Below are positions 1 through 8,902 of a stretch of 52,891 bases of DNA, one piece after another. The notes under the pieces are model-generated. The model did not search any database. It was not told the DNA's origin and was given only the letters and a program-made list of their open reading frames with translations. The stretch lies in NCBI GenBank assembly GCA_020638905.1, contig JACKHP010000029.1:1-52891 (forward strand), written 5' to 3'. A program made the translations under genes and the position numbers. The stretch comes from Planctomycetota bacterium (GTDB lineage: Bacteria > Planctomycetota > B15-G4). Positions within the stretch are counted from its first letter, which is position 1; each line of letters opens with the position of its first letter.

Positions 1-363
1 GGCGTGGCCCTGGTGCGCTGCCTCGAGGCCCTCGCGCTGCTCAAGCTCAAGGGCGACCAGAAGTTCGGACGCGACGTGATCGAGAAGGCCATCACGGCTC
101 CCCTGCGCCAGATCGCGGAGAACGCCGGCCTCGACGGCAACGTCGTGCTCGAGGAGACGCTCGAGAAGAAGGGCAGCACGGGACTCGACGTGTCCACCGA
201 CACCTGGGGCGACCTGGTCAAGGCGGGCATCATCGACCCGGTCAAGGTCGTGCGTTCGGCACTCCAGCACGCGTCCTCGATCGTGGGCCTGATGCTCACC
301 ACCGAGACCGTGGTGACCGAGCTCAAGGACAAGGACCACGAGGTCGAAGGCGCCCTGATCTGA
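1..363 (+). CDS. groEL: Chaperonin GroEL, C-terminal fragment (gene cut by window start)
   Basis: GroEL forms the double-ring ATP-dependent cytoplasmic folding chamber. Only the last 120 or so codons are present; the frame is open from base 1, so the gene begins outside the window. The visible part matches the end of the family: GVALVRCLEAL near the start, a DPVKVVRSALQHASS segment and TTETVVTE near the end, which belong to the last intermediate and equatorial helices. The protein stops at EVEGALI and lacks the Gly-Gly-Met tail common in housekeeping GroELs. dnaJ starts 4 bases after the TGA, so the two are probably cotranscribed. Planctomycetes often carry several GroEL paralogues, so this may not be the main copy. 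The family call is sure; which paralogue it is cannot be told. Confidence 0.95.
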   Translation, partial: GVALVRCLEALALLKLKGDQKFGRDVIEKAITAPLRQIAENAGLDGNVVLEETLEKKGSTGLDVSTDTWGDLVKAGIIDPVKVVRSALQHASSIVGLMLTTETVVTELKDKDHEVEGALI

Positions 364-367
364 GCCG

Positions 368-1501
368 ATGGCCACCACCAGGGACTACTACGAGGTCCTC
401 GGTGTCGACCGAGGAGCCTCCGAGGCCGAACTCAAGAAGGCCTATCGCAAGCTCGCGCTCAAGTTCCACCCGGATCGCAACCAGGGTGACGAGGGCGCGG
501 CCGAGCGGTTCAAGGAGGTCTCCGAGGCGTACGAAGTCCTGTCCGACGCGGACAAACGTCGCATCTACGACCAGTACGGTCACGACGGTCTGCGCGGACA
601 GGGCTTCGGCGGGACGAGCGCCGGCCACGCCCGGGACATCTTCGAGTCGTTCTTCGGCGGCGGCGATTTCGGCGACATCTTCTCGAGCTTCTTCGGCGGA
701 GGCGGCGGCGGGACGGCACGGCAGCGCGCCACGCGCGGCAGCCACCTGCGTGTCAACGTCTCGATCACGCTCAAGGAGGCGTTCACCGGCACGTCGCGCG
801 CGATCACGCTGCGGCGCAACGAGGCCTGCACCACGTGCGAGGGCTCGGGCGCGCGACCCGGCACCTCCGCCACGCGCTGCACGACCTGCGGCGGACGGGG
901 ACAGGTCCAGCGCAGCCAGGGATTCTTCATGGTGCAGACCGCCTGTCCGGCGTGTCACGGCACCGGCGAGACGATCAGCGACCCGTGCGAGACGTGCCAC
1001 GGCCAGGGACGCGTCCAGCGTTCGGCCGAGATCCATGTCAACATCCCCAAGGGTGTCGACACGGGACAGCAGCTGCGCCTCTCGGGCGAGGGCGAGTCGG
1101 GCACGCGGGGCGGCCCGTCCGGCGACCTGTTCGTGGTCGTGCACGTCGAGGAGCACGAGATCTTCAAGCGCGACGGCGACCACCTGCTGTGCGAGGTGCC
1201 GATCACCTTCGGGCAGGCCGCGCTGGGCGCCGAGCTCGACATCCCCACGCTCACCGGGCTGAACCGGCTCAAGATCCCGGCCGGGACCCAGAGCGGCAAG
1301 GTCTTCCGCGTCCGCGGACAGGGCATGCCGTCTCTGCACGGCTACGGCCCGGGCGACCTGCACGTGCACGTGCAGATCGAGACGCCGAAGAAGCTGACCG
1401 CGCGCCAGAAGGAACTCATCAAGGAGTTCGACGCCATCGACGACGTCGGACACACGGACCGCAAGTCGTTCTTCGACAAGGTCAAGGAGCTGTTCGAGTA
1501 G
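368..1501 (+). CDS. dnaJ: Chaperone protein DnaJ (type I Hsp40)
   Basis: Co-chaperone that delivers clients to DnaK and stimulates its ATPase in the cytoplasm. At 377 residues it has the normal length. The J domain occupies about residues 1-70 with the catalytic HPD at 34-36, followed by a Gly/Phe-rich linker (GGGDFGDIFSSFFGGGGGG). Four zinc-binding CxxCxGxG repeats follow (CTTCEGSG, CTTCGGRG, CPACHGTG, CETCHGQG), then the C-terminal client-binding beta domains with FVVVHVEEHEIFKRDGDHL. The start is four bases after groEL stops and grpE begins 22 bases downstream, so it sits in a folding operon. No dnaK is adjacent; the only Hsp70 in the window is the divergent protein at 42391. Confidence 0.98.
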   Translation: MATTRDYYEVLGVDRGASEAELKKAYRKLALKFHPDRNQGDEGAAERFKEVSEAYEVLSDADKRRIYDQYGHDGLRGQGFGGTSAGHARDIFESFFGGGDFGDIFSSFFGGGGGGTARQRATRGSHLRVNVSITLKEAFTGTSRAITLRRNEACTTCEGSGARPGTSATRCTTCGGRGQVQRSQGFFMVQTACPACHGTGETISDPCETCHGQGRVQRSAEIHVNIPKGVDTGQQLRLSGEGESGTRGGPSGDLFVVVHVEEHEIFKRDGDHLLCEVPITFGQAALGAELDIPTLTGLNRLKIPAGTQSGKVFRVRGQGMPSLHGYGPGDLHVHVQIETPKKLTARQKELIKEFDAIDDVGHTDRKSFFDKVKELFE

Positions 1502-1523
1502 CACCGGGAGACGGGACGTCGGC

Positions 1524-2093
1524 ATGGCCAAGCACAAGACCCGCGACATCGATCACGACGACGACCTCGACGCCGTCCCGGAGGTCGATCCGCACACGAG
1601 CGAGGGCGCCTCGCCCGCCGCCGACGCGGCCGGATCCGACGCGGGTCCGCCCGACGACGACCCGGCCGTGCTCAAGGACCGCTGGCTGCGCGCGCGCGCC
1701 GACCTCGAGAACGTGCGTCGCCGTGCGCGACTCGACGTCGACGAGGCGCGCCACTACGCCGTCTCGTCGCTGGCGCAGACGCTGCTGCCGGTGATCGACA
1801 CGTTGCAGCGCGCCCTCGACAGCGCTCCCGAGGGCACCGACGCGGCGTTCCTCGAGGGCGTGCGGCTGACCGAACAGCAGCTCCTGGCGGCCCTGGCGAG
1901 CGCGGGCGTCGTGCCGCTCGAGACCCGGGTCGGCGATCCGTTCGACCCCTCGCGGCATCGGGCGTTGGTCGAGCAGCCCACCGACGAGCACACGCCCGGC
2001 TCGATCGTGGCCGAACTCGTGCGCGGTTACATGATCCACGATCGGCTGCTGCGCGAGGCGCAGGTGGCCGTGGCCAAGAACGCCTCCGACTGA
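1524..2093 (+). CDS. grpE: Nucleotide exchange factor GrpE
   Basis: Releases ADP from DnaK so that the chaperone cycle can restart. The 189-residue protein has an acidic, disordered N-terminus (residues 1-50, rich in D and E), a coiled-coil region with LKDRWLRARADLENVRRRARLD, which is the family's long-helix signature, and a C-terminal beta domain containing FDPSRHRALVEQPTDEHTPGSIVAELVRGY cut here only in description; the typical FDP..H.A and V..GY positions are all present. It follows dnaJ by 22 bases. A second GrpE-like protein lies at 41079, next to the atypical Hsp70, so this one is presumably the general exchange factor. Confidence 0.95.
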   Translation: MAKHKTRDIDHDDDLDAVPEVDPHTSEGASPAADAAGSDAGPPDDDPAVLKDRWLRARADLENVRRRARLDVDEARHYAVSSLAQTLLPVIDTLQRALDSAPEGTDAAFLEGVRLTEQQLLAALASAGVVPLETRVGDPFDPSRHRALVEQPTDEHTPGSIVAELVRGYMIHDRLLREAQVAVAKNASD

Positions 2094-2147
2094 CTCCGGA
2101 CGTCCGCGACGGTGCGCCCTGCGCGCCCGTCCCGGCGGGACCCACCG

Positions 2148-2486
2148 ATGCCCACCTACGACTACGCCTGCAGTGCCTGCGGCCATCGCTTCGAGCACTT
2201 CCAGTCGTTCAGCGAAGCCCGGCTGGTGACCTGTCCCAAGTGCGGACGCAAGAAGCTCGAGCGTCTGATCGGCAGCGGTTCCGGCATCGTCTTCAAGGGC
2301 AGCGGCTTCTACGAGACCGACTACAAGCGCGCCGGCAAACCGGCGTCCGAGTCCTCCGACGGAAAGCCGGCGAAGGGTGGCGACTCGGCCGGGACGCCCC
2401 CCGCCGCCTCCCCCTCCGACGGCGGCTCCGGCGGATCCGGGGGATCGAGCGGCGGCGGCGGAAAACCCGGCTCCGGCGACTCCTGA
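2148..2486 (+). CDS. FmdB-family zinc ribbon protein
   Basis: Small putative regulatory protein of 112 residues. The N-terminus MPTYDYACSACGHRFE followed by CPKCGRKKLERL is the FmdB/CxxC_CXXC_SSSS zinc ribbon, with two CxxC pairs to bind one zinc, and KGSGFYETDYK is the conserved segment after it. The last 45 residues are Ser/Gly/Pro low complexity, as is common in this family. I chose the ATG at 2148 because the family begins MPxYxYxC; an upstream in-frame GTG at 2112 would add 12 unlike residues. It lies 54 bases after grpE and may end the folding operon. The family's molecular role is unknown. Confidence 0.85.
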   Translation: MPTYDYACSACGHRFEHFQSFSEARLVTCPKCGRKKLERLIGSGSGIVFKGSGFYETDYKRAGKPASESSDGKPAKGGDSAGTPPAASPSDGGSGGSGGSSGGGGKPGSGDS

Positions 2487-2624
2487 CGCCGCGCTCCGTG
2501 AGGCGCAGGCCGCGCGCCGAGACGGGCCGCAGATCGTCCTGAAGGTCGGCCCTCGCCGTGGTCGACAACGGTGGCGGACGCGCCCGTTCCGCCCCCGCGA
2601 CTCGCCACCGGCGCGCGCGCCTTC

Positions 2625-2630
2625 TACACT
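2625..2630 (+). promoter_or_regulatory. Candidate -10 element of the radical SAM gene
   Basis: TACACT, 21 bases before the ATG at 2652, resembles the TAnAnT -10 boxes seen before other genes here. No clear -35 is visible. Transcription from here would give a leader of only about 15 bases. Confidence 0.35.
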
Positions 2631-2651
2631 GAGGCGCGGAGCCCCCCATCC

Positions 2652-3788
2652 ATGACGTCGCACCATTCGAACAAGATCCACCGCGAGAGCGAGAACATCC
2701 TGGCCCTGGCGCAGGACCTGGGTCTCGAGCGCCTCGAGTGGACGAGCCGACCGACCGAGGTCGAGTTCGGCTTCAACAACCACTGCAACCTGCTGTGCGT
2801 GATGTGCCACCAGGCCGACGGCATCCCCAGCAAGCGCATGCCTCCCGCGCTGGCCGCGAAGGTGCTCGAGCAGGTGCTGCCGTTCGCGTTGCACCTCACG
2901 CCGTCCGACGCGTCCGAACCGCTCATGAACGACATGGACGCCGTGCTCGCGTTCTGCGAGAAGCACGACGTCCAGATGCTGCTCTACTGCAACGGCACGC
3001 TGCTCGACGAGGCGCTCATGGAGCGCATCGCGCGGCACACCCACCGCATCTGGTTCTCGATCGACTCGCCGGTCAAGGAGACCTTCGAGGCGCTGCGCGT
3101 CAACGCCGACTTCGAGACCGTGCTCGAGAACATCCGCGCGGCGTTGCCGATCGCGCGCAAGCACCACATCGAGATCGGCTTCAACGCGGTGGTCATGGAG
3201 CCCAACTGGCACCAGATGCCGGACCTCGTCGACCTCGTGGCCGACCTGGGCGGCGACCAGATGTCGCTCCAGGAACTGCTGCCGAACTCGACCGGCTACG
3301 ACGAGCTCCGCATCGAGGGCAAGGTCGACGACGAGACGTACGGCGCGATGGTCGAGGGCGTGCGCCTGAGGGCCAGGGAGCGCGGCGTGAACGTCAGCCT
3401 GCACCTGCACGCGCCGTTCGGCGGCGAGCTCGTGAACCGTCCGGCCGACCCGGCCAGCAAGGCGCCGCTGGCCCAGGTGCGCGAGCTGCACATGGACAGT
3501 CTGGCCAAGATGCACGGCGGCTTCTGTCCGATGGCGATGAACTACGTCAAGATCACGCCCGACGGAAAGGTCTACCCCTGCTGTCGCGGCCCCGAGGAAC
3601 TCGAGATGGGCAACGTGCTCGAGACCTCCTTCGACGAGGTCTGGAACGGCCCGGCCTACCGCGAGTTCCGCCGGCGCATGCACTCGGGCGAGTATCCGGA
3701 CGTGTGCAGCACCTGCCTCGTGCTCACCGGCAACCCGCACTTCCCGGCCGATCGCCGCGCGGGCGACGCCGCCAGGACGTCACCCTGA
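2652..3788 (+). CDS. Radical SAM protein with SPASM-like C-terminal cluster domain
   Basis: Radical S-adenosylmethionine enzyme of 378 residues. The CxxxCxxC motif that binds the [4Fe-4S] cluster and SAM is at Cys45, Cys49 and Cys52 (HCNLLCVMC). The barrel follows, with SDASEPLMN and WFSIDSPVKETFEALR typical of the family's strands 2-4. The C-terminal part has GFCPMAMNYVKITPDGKVYPCC, GNVLE, and CSTC near the end, a SPASM/twitch-type set of cysteines for auxiliary clusters. Such proteins modify peptides or cofactors; no precursor peptide gene is visible next to it, so the substrate is unknown. The ATG at 2652 was preferred over a GTG at 2571 because the extra 27 residues are low complexity and would overlap the probable promoter. 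Confidence 0.88.
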   Translation: MTSHHSNKIHRESENILALAQDLGLERLEWTSRPTEVEFGFNNHCNLLCVMCHQADGIPSKRMPPALAAKVLEQVLPFALHLTPSDASEPLMNDMDAVLAFCEKHDVQMLLYCNGTLLDEALMERIARHTHRIWFSIDSPVKETFEALRVNADFETVLENIRAALPIARKHHIEIGFNAVVMEPNWHQMPDLVDLVADLGGDQMSLQELLPNSTGYDELRIEGKVDDETYGAMVEGVRLRARERGVNVSLHLHAPFGGELVNRPADPASKAPLAQVRELHMDSLAKMHGGFCPMAMNYVKITPDGKVYPCCRGPEELEMGNVLETSFDEVWNGPAYREFRRRMHSGEYPDVCSTCLVLTGNPHFPADRRAGDAARTSP

Positions 3789-3830
3789 GCGCGGCGCCGT
3801 CCGACGCCTGACCCGCGGCGCGGTGCCGCA

Positions 3831-3858
3831 CGTCGGCGCCGCTCGCACGGCGCCGACG
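3831..3858. terminator. Bidirectional terminator-like hairpin
   Basis: Perfect 11-bp inverted repeat CGTCGGCGCCG / CGGCGCCGACG with a 6-base loop, midway between the convergent genes ending at 3788 (+) and 3911 (-). There is no T run, as for all hairpins in this window. Confidence 0.55.
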
Positions 3859-3910
3859 CCGACCGCGGACCGACCCGGCACGCGGTCGACGTCGGACGCC
3901 CGACGCCGCG

Positions 3911-6900
3911 TCAGCCGTCCTGCTGCTGGGTGCGCAGGTCGAGCGTGCGCTGCTCGCCCTTCTCGACGCGGACGGTCTCGTTCGCCAACGGCTGGCCGCC
4001 GAATCCGCTGCCCAGCACGGACACCGAGTACTCGCCGGCCGAGAGGCCTTCGAAGCGGTAGCTGCCGGCCTCGGTCATCGTCATCTGGCTGTCGCCGCCT
4101 CCGCCTCCGGCCGGACGCAGGCTGACCGGGACCCCGTCGAGCATCTGGCCCGTGTCGCCCGACACGACCGTGCCGATCAACACCGCGCCGCGCCCGATCC
4201 TGATCGCGACGTTGTCTTTGTCCTGGCCGTCCTCGACGCTCACCATGTCGGAGCGCGCCTCGGCGTAGCCGCCGCCGGAGACCACGAGCTCGTAGTCGCC
4301 GGGCTTCACGAAGAGCGCCTCGAAGCGTCCCTCGGAGTCGGTGGTCACGCGCGACTTGGTGCCGCCGGCGTCCACGGTGAACGACGCGCCGCCACCGCCC
4401 GAGTCGGACGTGACGAACATCATCTCCATGCGCGCGGTCGAGGACTGCTTCGACTGCTTGACCGGGTTCACCTCGACCAGCAGGTCGGGCACGCCCGCGC
4501 CGGTCTCGTCGTCGACGACCTTGCCCGAGATCGTCGAGCCCTCGAACACGAGCCGCGCCGTCTCGGTGCGTCCCGCGCTGAGCTCGACCTCGAGCGTCTC
4601 GGGGTTGGCCGCCTTGGGGACGATGCCGGACAGCTCGTAGCGCCCGGGTTCGACGTCCTCGAAGGTGAAGTTGCCGAAGCGATCGGAGCTGACGGTCTTG
4701 CCGCCGAACGGCATGAACGAGGCGGCCTGCTTGAGCTTGAGCGTCACGTCGGGCACGCCCTGTCCCCCGGCCACCACCTGGCCCGTGAGCGTGGCCGTCG
4801 GGGGACGGATGAGCCGCACGAACGCCTCCTCGCCCGGGGTCACCGTGACCTCGGCCCGCGAGCGCGGGTCGTCGACGCCGCTGCCGGCGCCGTCCATGAC
4901 GATCATCATGCCGCCGCCGAAGCTCACGCCGCCGCCGCTCGAGAGCTGGACGATCCAGCGGCCGGGAGGCAGCTCGCCCACCGAGAAGTGCCCCTGGACG
5001 TCGGTCGTGGCGCGCCGCGGCGCCAGCGGCCCCTCGCTGTCGGCGCCGGCCATGAGCAGCCCCATGAAGTCGCCGGCCTCGTCCGCACCGGGCGCGGCAG
5101 GCGCCTTGACGACCACCTCGGCGGCGCGCACCGGGGTCCCGTCCTCCTCGACCACCACGCCGGCGATCGAACCGGCCGGCTCGAGCACCATGCGCAGGTC
5201 CAGCTGCTCGTCGCCCGGGTCGAGGTGCACCACGAGCGGCTCGCTGCGCACATGGCCGTCGGCCGACGCGCGCAGGTCCCACGAACCCGCCGGGATGCCG
5301 TGCAGCTCGAAGTGGCCGTCGTCATCGGTGAGCGCACGCTTCCACGGCTGCAGCTCCTCGTCGCCGCCGCCGATCGAGATCTTGCGCTCGATGCGCATCT
5401 CGCCCGGCGAGGACGCCTCGGGCTCTTCGTGCTCGGCCAACAGGACGTGCGCGCCGGAGAGGCCGCGGCCCTCGTGGTCGACCACGAGCCCCGCCAGGAC
5501 CGACTCCTTCGTCAGCCCGACCTCCAGCTGCGCGCGCTGGCCCCCGGTCAGACGGGGGCCCTCGACCGAACGCGACGCGAAGCCGGCCGCCGAGATCTCG
5601 AGGTCGACGCCCGCAGGGCCCACGTCGTGCACGAGGTACACCCCCGGACGCGATCCGTCGGCCGGCGGTCCGTCGACCGGGCTGTTCTGTCCCATCACGA
5701 ACACGGGACCCTCGCGGCGCGGCACCGCCACCACCCGCGCCCCGTCGACGGGCGCGCGCGTGCGGGCGTCGACGAGCGTCAGCTCGAGCTCGCCCAGCGG
5801 ATCGAGCCGCACCGAGAAGTCGCGCGTGCCCACCGGCACGTCGTCGGTGGCCGACGATGCGAAGCCCTGCTTCTCGACGCGCACCGTGTAGGTGCCCGTG
5901 CCCAGGCCGGCCAGCTCGAACCAGCCGGACGCATCGGTCTCGGCGCGCAGACGCCACTCCTGCCCGAGCTGGGAGCGCGGCGCGGGCTCGAGCTCGTCGA
6001 TCACGATGCGCTGCATGCTCATGACGCGCACCACCGCCCCCTCGAGCGGCACGCCGTCGGCGGACAGCACGTGTCCCGCGATGGCGCCGCCCTTGGGCAG
6101 CGTGATGTCGCCCACGTCGACCGTGGACGAGACCGTCAGCTCGAGATCGTCGACGTAGCCGACGCGCCGTCCGTCGGCACGCGCGGTCAGGCTCGCCGCG
6201 CCGGGTTCGACGCCGTGCACCGTGAAGCGTCCGTCGGCGGCGCTCTTGGCCCGGGTGTACAGGCTCGCCAGGTCACCCCTGAACATGCCCAGGAACGGGT
6301 CGCGTCCCTGCTTCTCGACCACGTGCTGGGCCTCGATCTCGGCCCCCACCACGGGACGTCCCGACTCGTCGACCACGCGACCGCGCACGCCTGCGCCCAC
6401 CGCGAGCGCCAGGGTGCCCACGTCGAGGTCGCCCTCGTGGAGCTCGGGCAGCTCGTGCACCAGGACGACGAACGCGTCGTGCGCCGCCACGAGCCGGGTC
6501 AGCCCGCCGCCGAAGCGCCGCTCGAATCCTTCGACGCGCGACGCGTCGGGGGACGGCAGGTCGAAGGCGACGCTGAAGCGTCCGTCGGCGCGGGACGTCG
6601 CCTCGGGACGCTTCTTGTCGGAGTCGGCCTTCGGGTCGAGCCCGACCAAGCCGTCGCCAGGAAGATGCACCACCACGCGCGCCCCCTCGACCGGGCGCCC
6701 GGAGGGATCGACCAGGCGCCCCACCAGGCGCACCTGCGGCGCGACCGCCGCCGCCTCGTCGCCGCGCGCCGCAACCGCCTCGGCGCCGGACGGTTGGACG
6801 GCCGACGGGGAGGTCTCGGCCACGCCGAGCGGTTGCACCTCGCGCGCCTCGCCCGCGGGAGCCAGCCCCATCTTCGGGGCCGCGACCTCGCCTGACGGGT

Positions 6901-7015
6901 CGGACGAGAGATGCGCCGCTTCGGACTCGGCCCCGTCGTCGCTCAGCACGAAGACCAGGCCACCCAGGATGCCGGCCACAGCCAACACCAATACGAACTT
7001 CATCCAACCGGACAT
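3911..7015 (-). CDS. Membrane-anchored protein with about nine carboxypeptidase-regulatory-like domains
   Basis: 1034 residues. The N-terminus MSGWMKFVLVLAVAGILGG is a signal anchor, so the rest is probably outside the cytoplasmic membrane. About nine repeats of a carboxypeptidase regulatory-like (CNA-B/transthyretin-like) fold follow, each opening with a G.VvD..G.PV.GA.V.V pattern; examples are GRLVDPSGRPVEGARVVV, GRVVDESGRPVVGAEIEA, GHVLSADGVPLEGAVVRV and GKVVDDETGAGVPDLLVEV. Repeats end with Y.L.v...GF... segments typical of the fold. No catalytic domain is visible, so it is likely a structural or binding protein. The ATG at 7015 was chosen because it precedes the hydrophobic segment and follows a GGAG; the longer frame adds a basic stretch over the promoter. 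It diverges from the gene at 7340. Confidence 0.8.
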   Translation of the reverse strand: MSGWMKFVLVLAVAGILGGLVFVLSDDGAESEAAHLSSDPSGEVAAPKMGLAPAGEAREVQPLGVAETSPSAVQPSGAEAVAARGDEAAAVAPQVRLVGRLVDPSGRPVEGARVVVHLPGDGLVGLDPKADSDKKRPEATSRADGRFSVAFDLPSPDASRVEGFERRFGGGLTRLVAAHDAFVVLVHELPELHEGDLDVGTLALAVGAGVRGRVVDESGRPVVGAEIEAQHVVEKQGRDPFLGMFRGDLASLYTRAKSAADGRFTVHGVEPGAASLTARADGRRVGYVDDLELTVSSTVDVGDITLPKGGAIAGHVLSADGVPLEGAVVRVMSMQRIVIDELEPAPRSQLGQEWRLRAETDASGWFELAGLGTGTYTVRVEKQGFASSATDDVPVGTRDFSVRLDPLGELELTLVDARTRAPVDGARVVAVPRREGPVFVMGQNSPVDGPPADGSRPGVYLVHDVGPAGVDLEISAAGFASRSVEGPRLTGGQRAQLEVGLTKESVLAGLVVDHEGRGLSGAHVLLAEHEEPEASSPGEMRIERKISIGGGDEELQPWKRALTDDDGHFELHGIPAGSWDLRASADGHVRSEPLVVHLDPGDEQLDLRMVLEPAGSIAGVVVEEDGTPVRAAEVVVKAPAAPGADEAGDFMGLLMAGADSEGPLAPRRATTDVQGHFSVGELPPGRWIVQLSSGGGVSFGGGMMIVMDGAGSGVDDPRSRAEVTVTPGEEAFVRLIRPPTATLTGQVVAGGQGVPDVTLKLKQAASFMPFGGKTVSSDRFGNFTFEDVEPGRYELSGIVPKAANPETLEVELSAGRTETARLVFEGSTISGKVVDDETGAGVPDLLVEVNPVKQSKQSSTARMEMMFVTSDSGGGGASFTVDAGGTKSRVTTDSEGRFEALFVKPGDYELVVSGGGYAEARSDMVSVEDGQDKDNVAIRIGRGAVLIGTVVSGDTGQMLDGVPVSLRPAGGGGGDSQMTMTEAGSYRFEGLSAGEYSVSVLGSGFGGQPLANETVRVEKGEQRTLDLRTQQQDG

Positions 7016-7339
7016 GGAAGTCTCCGCTCGACGAGGGAACACCGGCAGGCACGTGGCCCGGCCGGGTCGCAAGGAGCGGCTCGCCTCCCGTGAGCGGCGC
7101 CGCAGAAGAGCGCGCATCATACGCCACCGCACCCGCCGTGTGGAGAGAGTTGACCGCCCGACGGCGTGGCTGGCGCATGGCGTCTGCGCGGACAGGTCCG
7201 CCACGGTGGCGTCCCATCCGGGGGTCGGCGGCGGCGTGGTAACGTCCCGGGTCCCGGGGAAGGCGGCGGTATCATGGGTCGCGCGGGTGAGGCCGGGGCC
7301 CGACGGCCCGGTCGATCGAACCGACGAGGAGTCCTGTCG
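7016..7339. promoter_or_regulatory. Divergent intergenic region with two candidate -10 boxes
   Basis: 324 bases between divergent genes. On the minus strand TATGAT (7116-7121) could drive the gene starting at 7015. On the plus strand TATCAT (7270-7275) could drive the gene starting at 7340, whose ATG follows GAGGAG at 7326-7331. I see no matching -35 boxes and no strong repeat or RNA gene. Confidence 0.35.
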
Positions 7340-8872
7340 ATGACCAGGAAACTCACCGTGGCCGCGCTGGGCGCGGCCGTCCTGCTCGCCCTGGCGCCGT
7401 CCGCGGACGCGGGAGTCCACAAGGACACGCGCCTGGGGTTCCAGATCAAGCCCCCGAAAGACTTCGAGTCGATCGCGCTGCAGCCGGGACAGACGAACCC
7501 CGTCGCCCAGTGGCAGGACCCGCGCAAGGAGTACGGCTCCGGCAACGAGTCGTCCATGTACCTCAACGCGCGCTTCGAGATCATGGCGTACTCACGCGCG
7601 TTCGCCGACGCCTTCGAGGGCGGCTACGAGTCCTTCCTCGACGACAAGTGGGAAGACTGCGACTCGTGGCTCGGCTACGGCGAGGTCGAGAAGGAGAAGA
7701 AGATCCGCGTCGACGGCAGCGACGCGCGCGAGAAGGCGGTCTCGTTCGAGGAGGCCGGCATCACGATGTACTTCGCGATGATCCCGCAGGACGACTACGT
7801 CTTCCTCGTCACGGGCAAGTCGCTGCTCAACCGCTACAAGGGTCGCGCGAGCGACTTCTCGAAGGCCGCCAAGTCGTTCGAGCGCATCGAGAAGGAGGAC
7901 GCCGGCGAGCGCTCGGCCGAGCTGGCCCAGATGGACGACCAGGAGCGCCGCCTGCAGACGGTGATCGACCAGCTCCCCGAGGGCTGGGACCACATGCGCA
8001 CCGACCGCTACCTCTTCGTCTACAACGCCGACAAGGACTTCGTCAAAGACCTCGGCAAGCAGATCGAGGCCATCCGCGACGTGTACGAGAAGCTCTACCC
8101 GCCCGACCGCCCGATCACCGACGTCTCGATCGTGCGCGTCTGCAAGGACCGCACGACCTACATGGGCTACGGCGGTCCGGCCGGCGCGGGCGGACACTGG
8201 AGTCCGTGGCTCAAGGAGCTCGTGATCTTCGACATGCCGCCGCGCGACAACACCGTCGCGGTGCTCAACCACGAGGCCTTCCACCAGTACATCTACTACT
8301 ACTACGGCGAGCTGTCCCCGCACAGCTGGTACAACGAGGGCACCGGCGACTACTTCGCCGGCGCCAAGATGACGAAGACCTATCGCATCCAGGGCTTCGG
8401 CAACGGCCCCGGCGGCTTCGGCCGCCAGGAGACGGTCAAGGAGGCCGTGCGCGAGACGCGCTCCGGGCGCGAGGGCATCACGCCGCTCAAGGAGCTGATG
8501 AACTACTCGCAGGGCGAGTACTACAACAACGCCGGCGTCCACTACGCCCAGGGCTGGGCGCTGATCCACATGCTGCGCGAGAGCAAGCGGCTCAAGCCGG
8601 CGTGGGCACGCATCCTCGACGACTACCTGGTGAACCTGCTGGCCGCGCGCACCGAGGTCGCCACCGAGGTGATGAACAAGGAGCGCGAGAAGGCCGAGAA
8701 GAAGAAGAAGGGCTCGTCCGACGAGATGTCGAAGGACCCGAAGGACTGGTACGGCCAGGCCGACACCGACGACATCCAGAAGCGCGCCTACGAGAAGACC
8801 TTCGCATCCTGGTCCGACGCCGACTGGGACGAGTTCAACGAGGCCTACATGGACTACGTCGAGAGCCTCTGA
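7340..8872 (+). CDS. Exported HExxH metallopeptidase-like protein (DUF1570-like)
   Basis: 510 residues with a signal peptide (MTRKLTVAALGAAVLLALA..ADA, cleavage near residue 24). A zinc-protease motif HEAFH is at 311-315, followed about 17 residues later by WYNEGTGDYF, which supplies a third-ligand Glu as in gluzincins; this arrangement is typical of the planctomycete DUF1570 family. The N-terminal 180 residues hold an uncharacterised domain. Near the C-terminus a Lys/Glu-rich stretch (EREKAEKKKKGSSDE) interrupts the fold. The start is fixed by a GAGGAG nine bases upstream and by the signal peptide. A second HExxH protein begins 30 bases after its stop, so the two are probably cotranscribed. 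Substrate unknown; peptidase activity is inferred from the motif alone. Confidence 0.8.
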   Translation: MTRKLTVAALGAAVLLALAPSADAGVHKDTRLGFQIKPPKDFESIALQPGQTNPVAQWQDPRKEYGSGNESSMYLNARFEIMAYSRAFADAFEGGYESFLDDKWEDCDSWLGYGEVEKEKKIRVDGSDAREKAVSFEEAGITMYFAMIPQDDYVFLVTGKSLLNRYKGRASDFSKAAKSFERIEKEDAGERSAELAQMDDQERRLQTVIDQLPEGWDHMRTDRYLFVYNADKDFVKDLGKQIEAIRDVYEKLYPPDRPITDVSIVRVCKDRTTYMGYGGPAGAGGHWSPWLKELVIFDMPPRDNTVAVLNHEAFHQYIYYYYGELSPHSWYNEGTGDYFAGAKMTKTYRIQGFGNGPGGFGRQETVKEAVRETRSGREGITPLKELMNYSQGEYYNNAGVHYAQGWALIHMLRESKRLKPAWARILDDYLVNLLAARTEVATEVMNKEREKAEKKKKGSSDEMSKDPKDWYGQADTDDIQKRAYEKTFASWSDADWDEFNEAYMDYVESL

Positions 8873-8902
8873 CCGGCTCGTCGTCCGAGGAGACCTGCAC
8901 GC

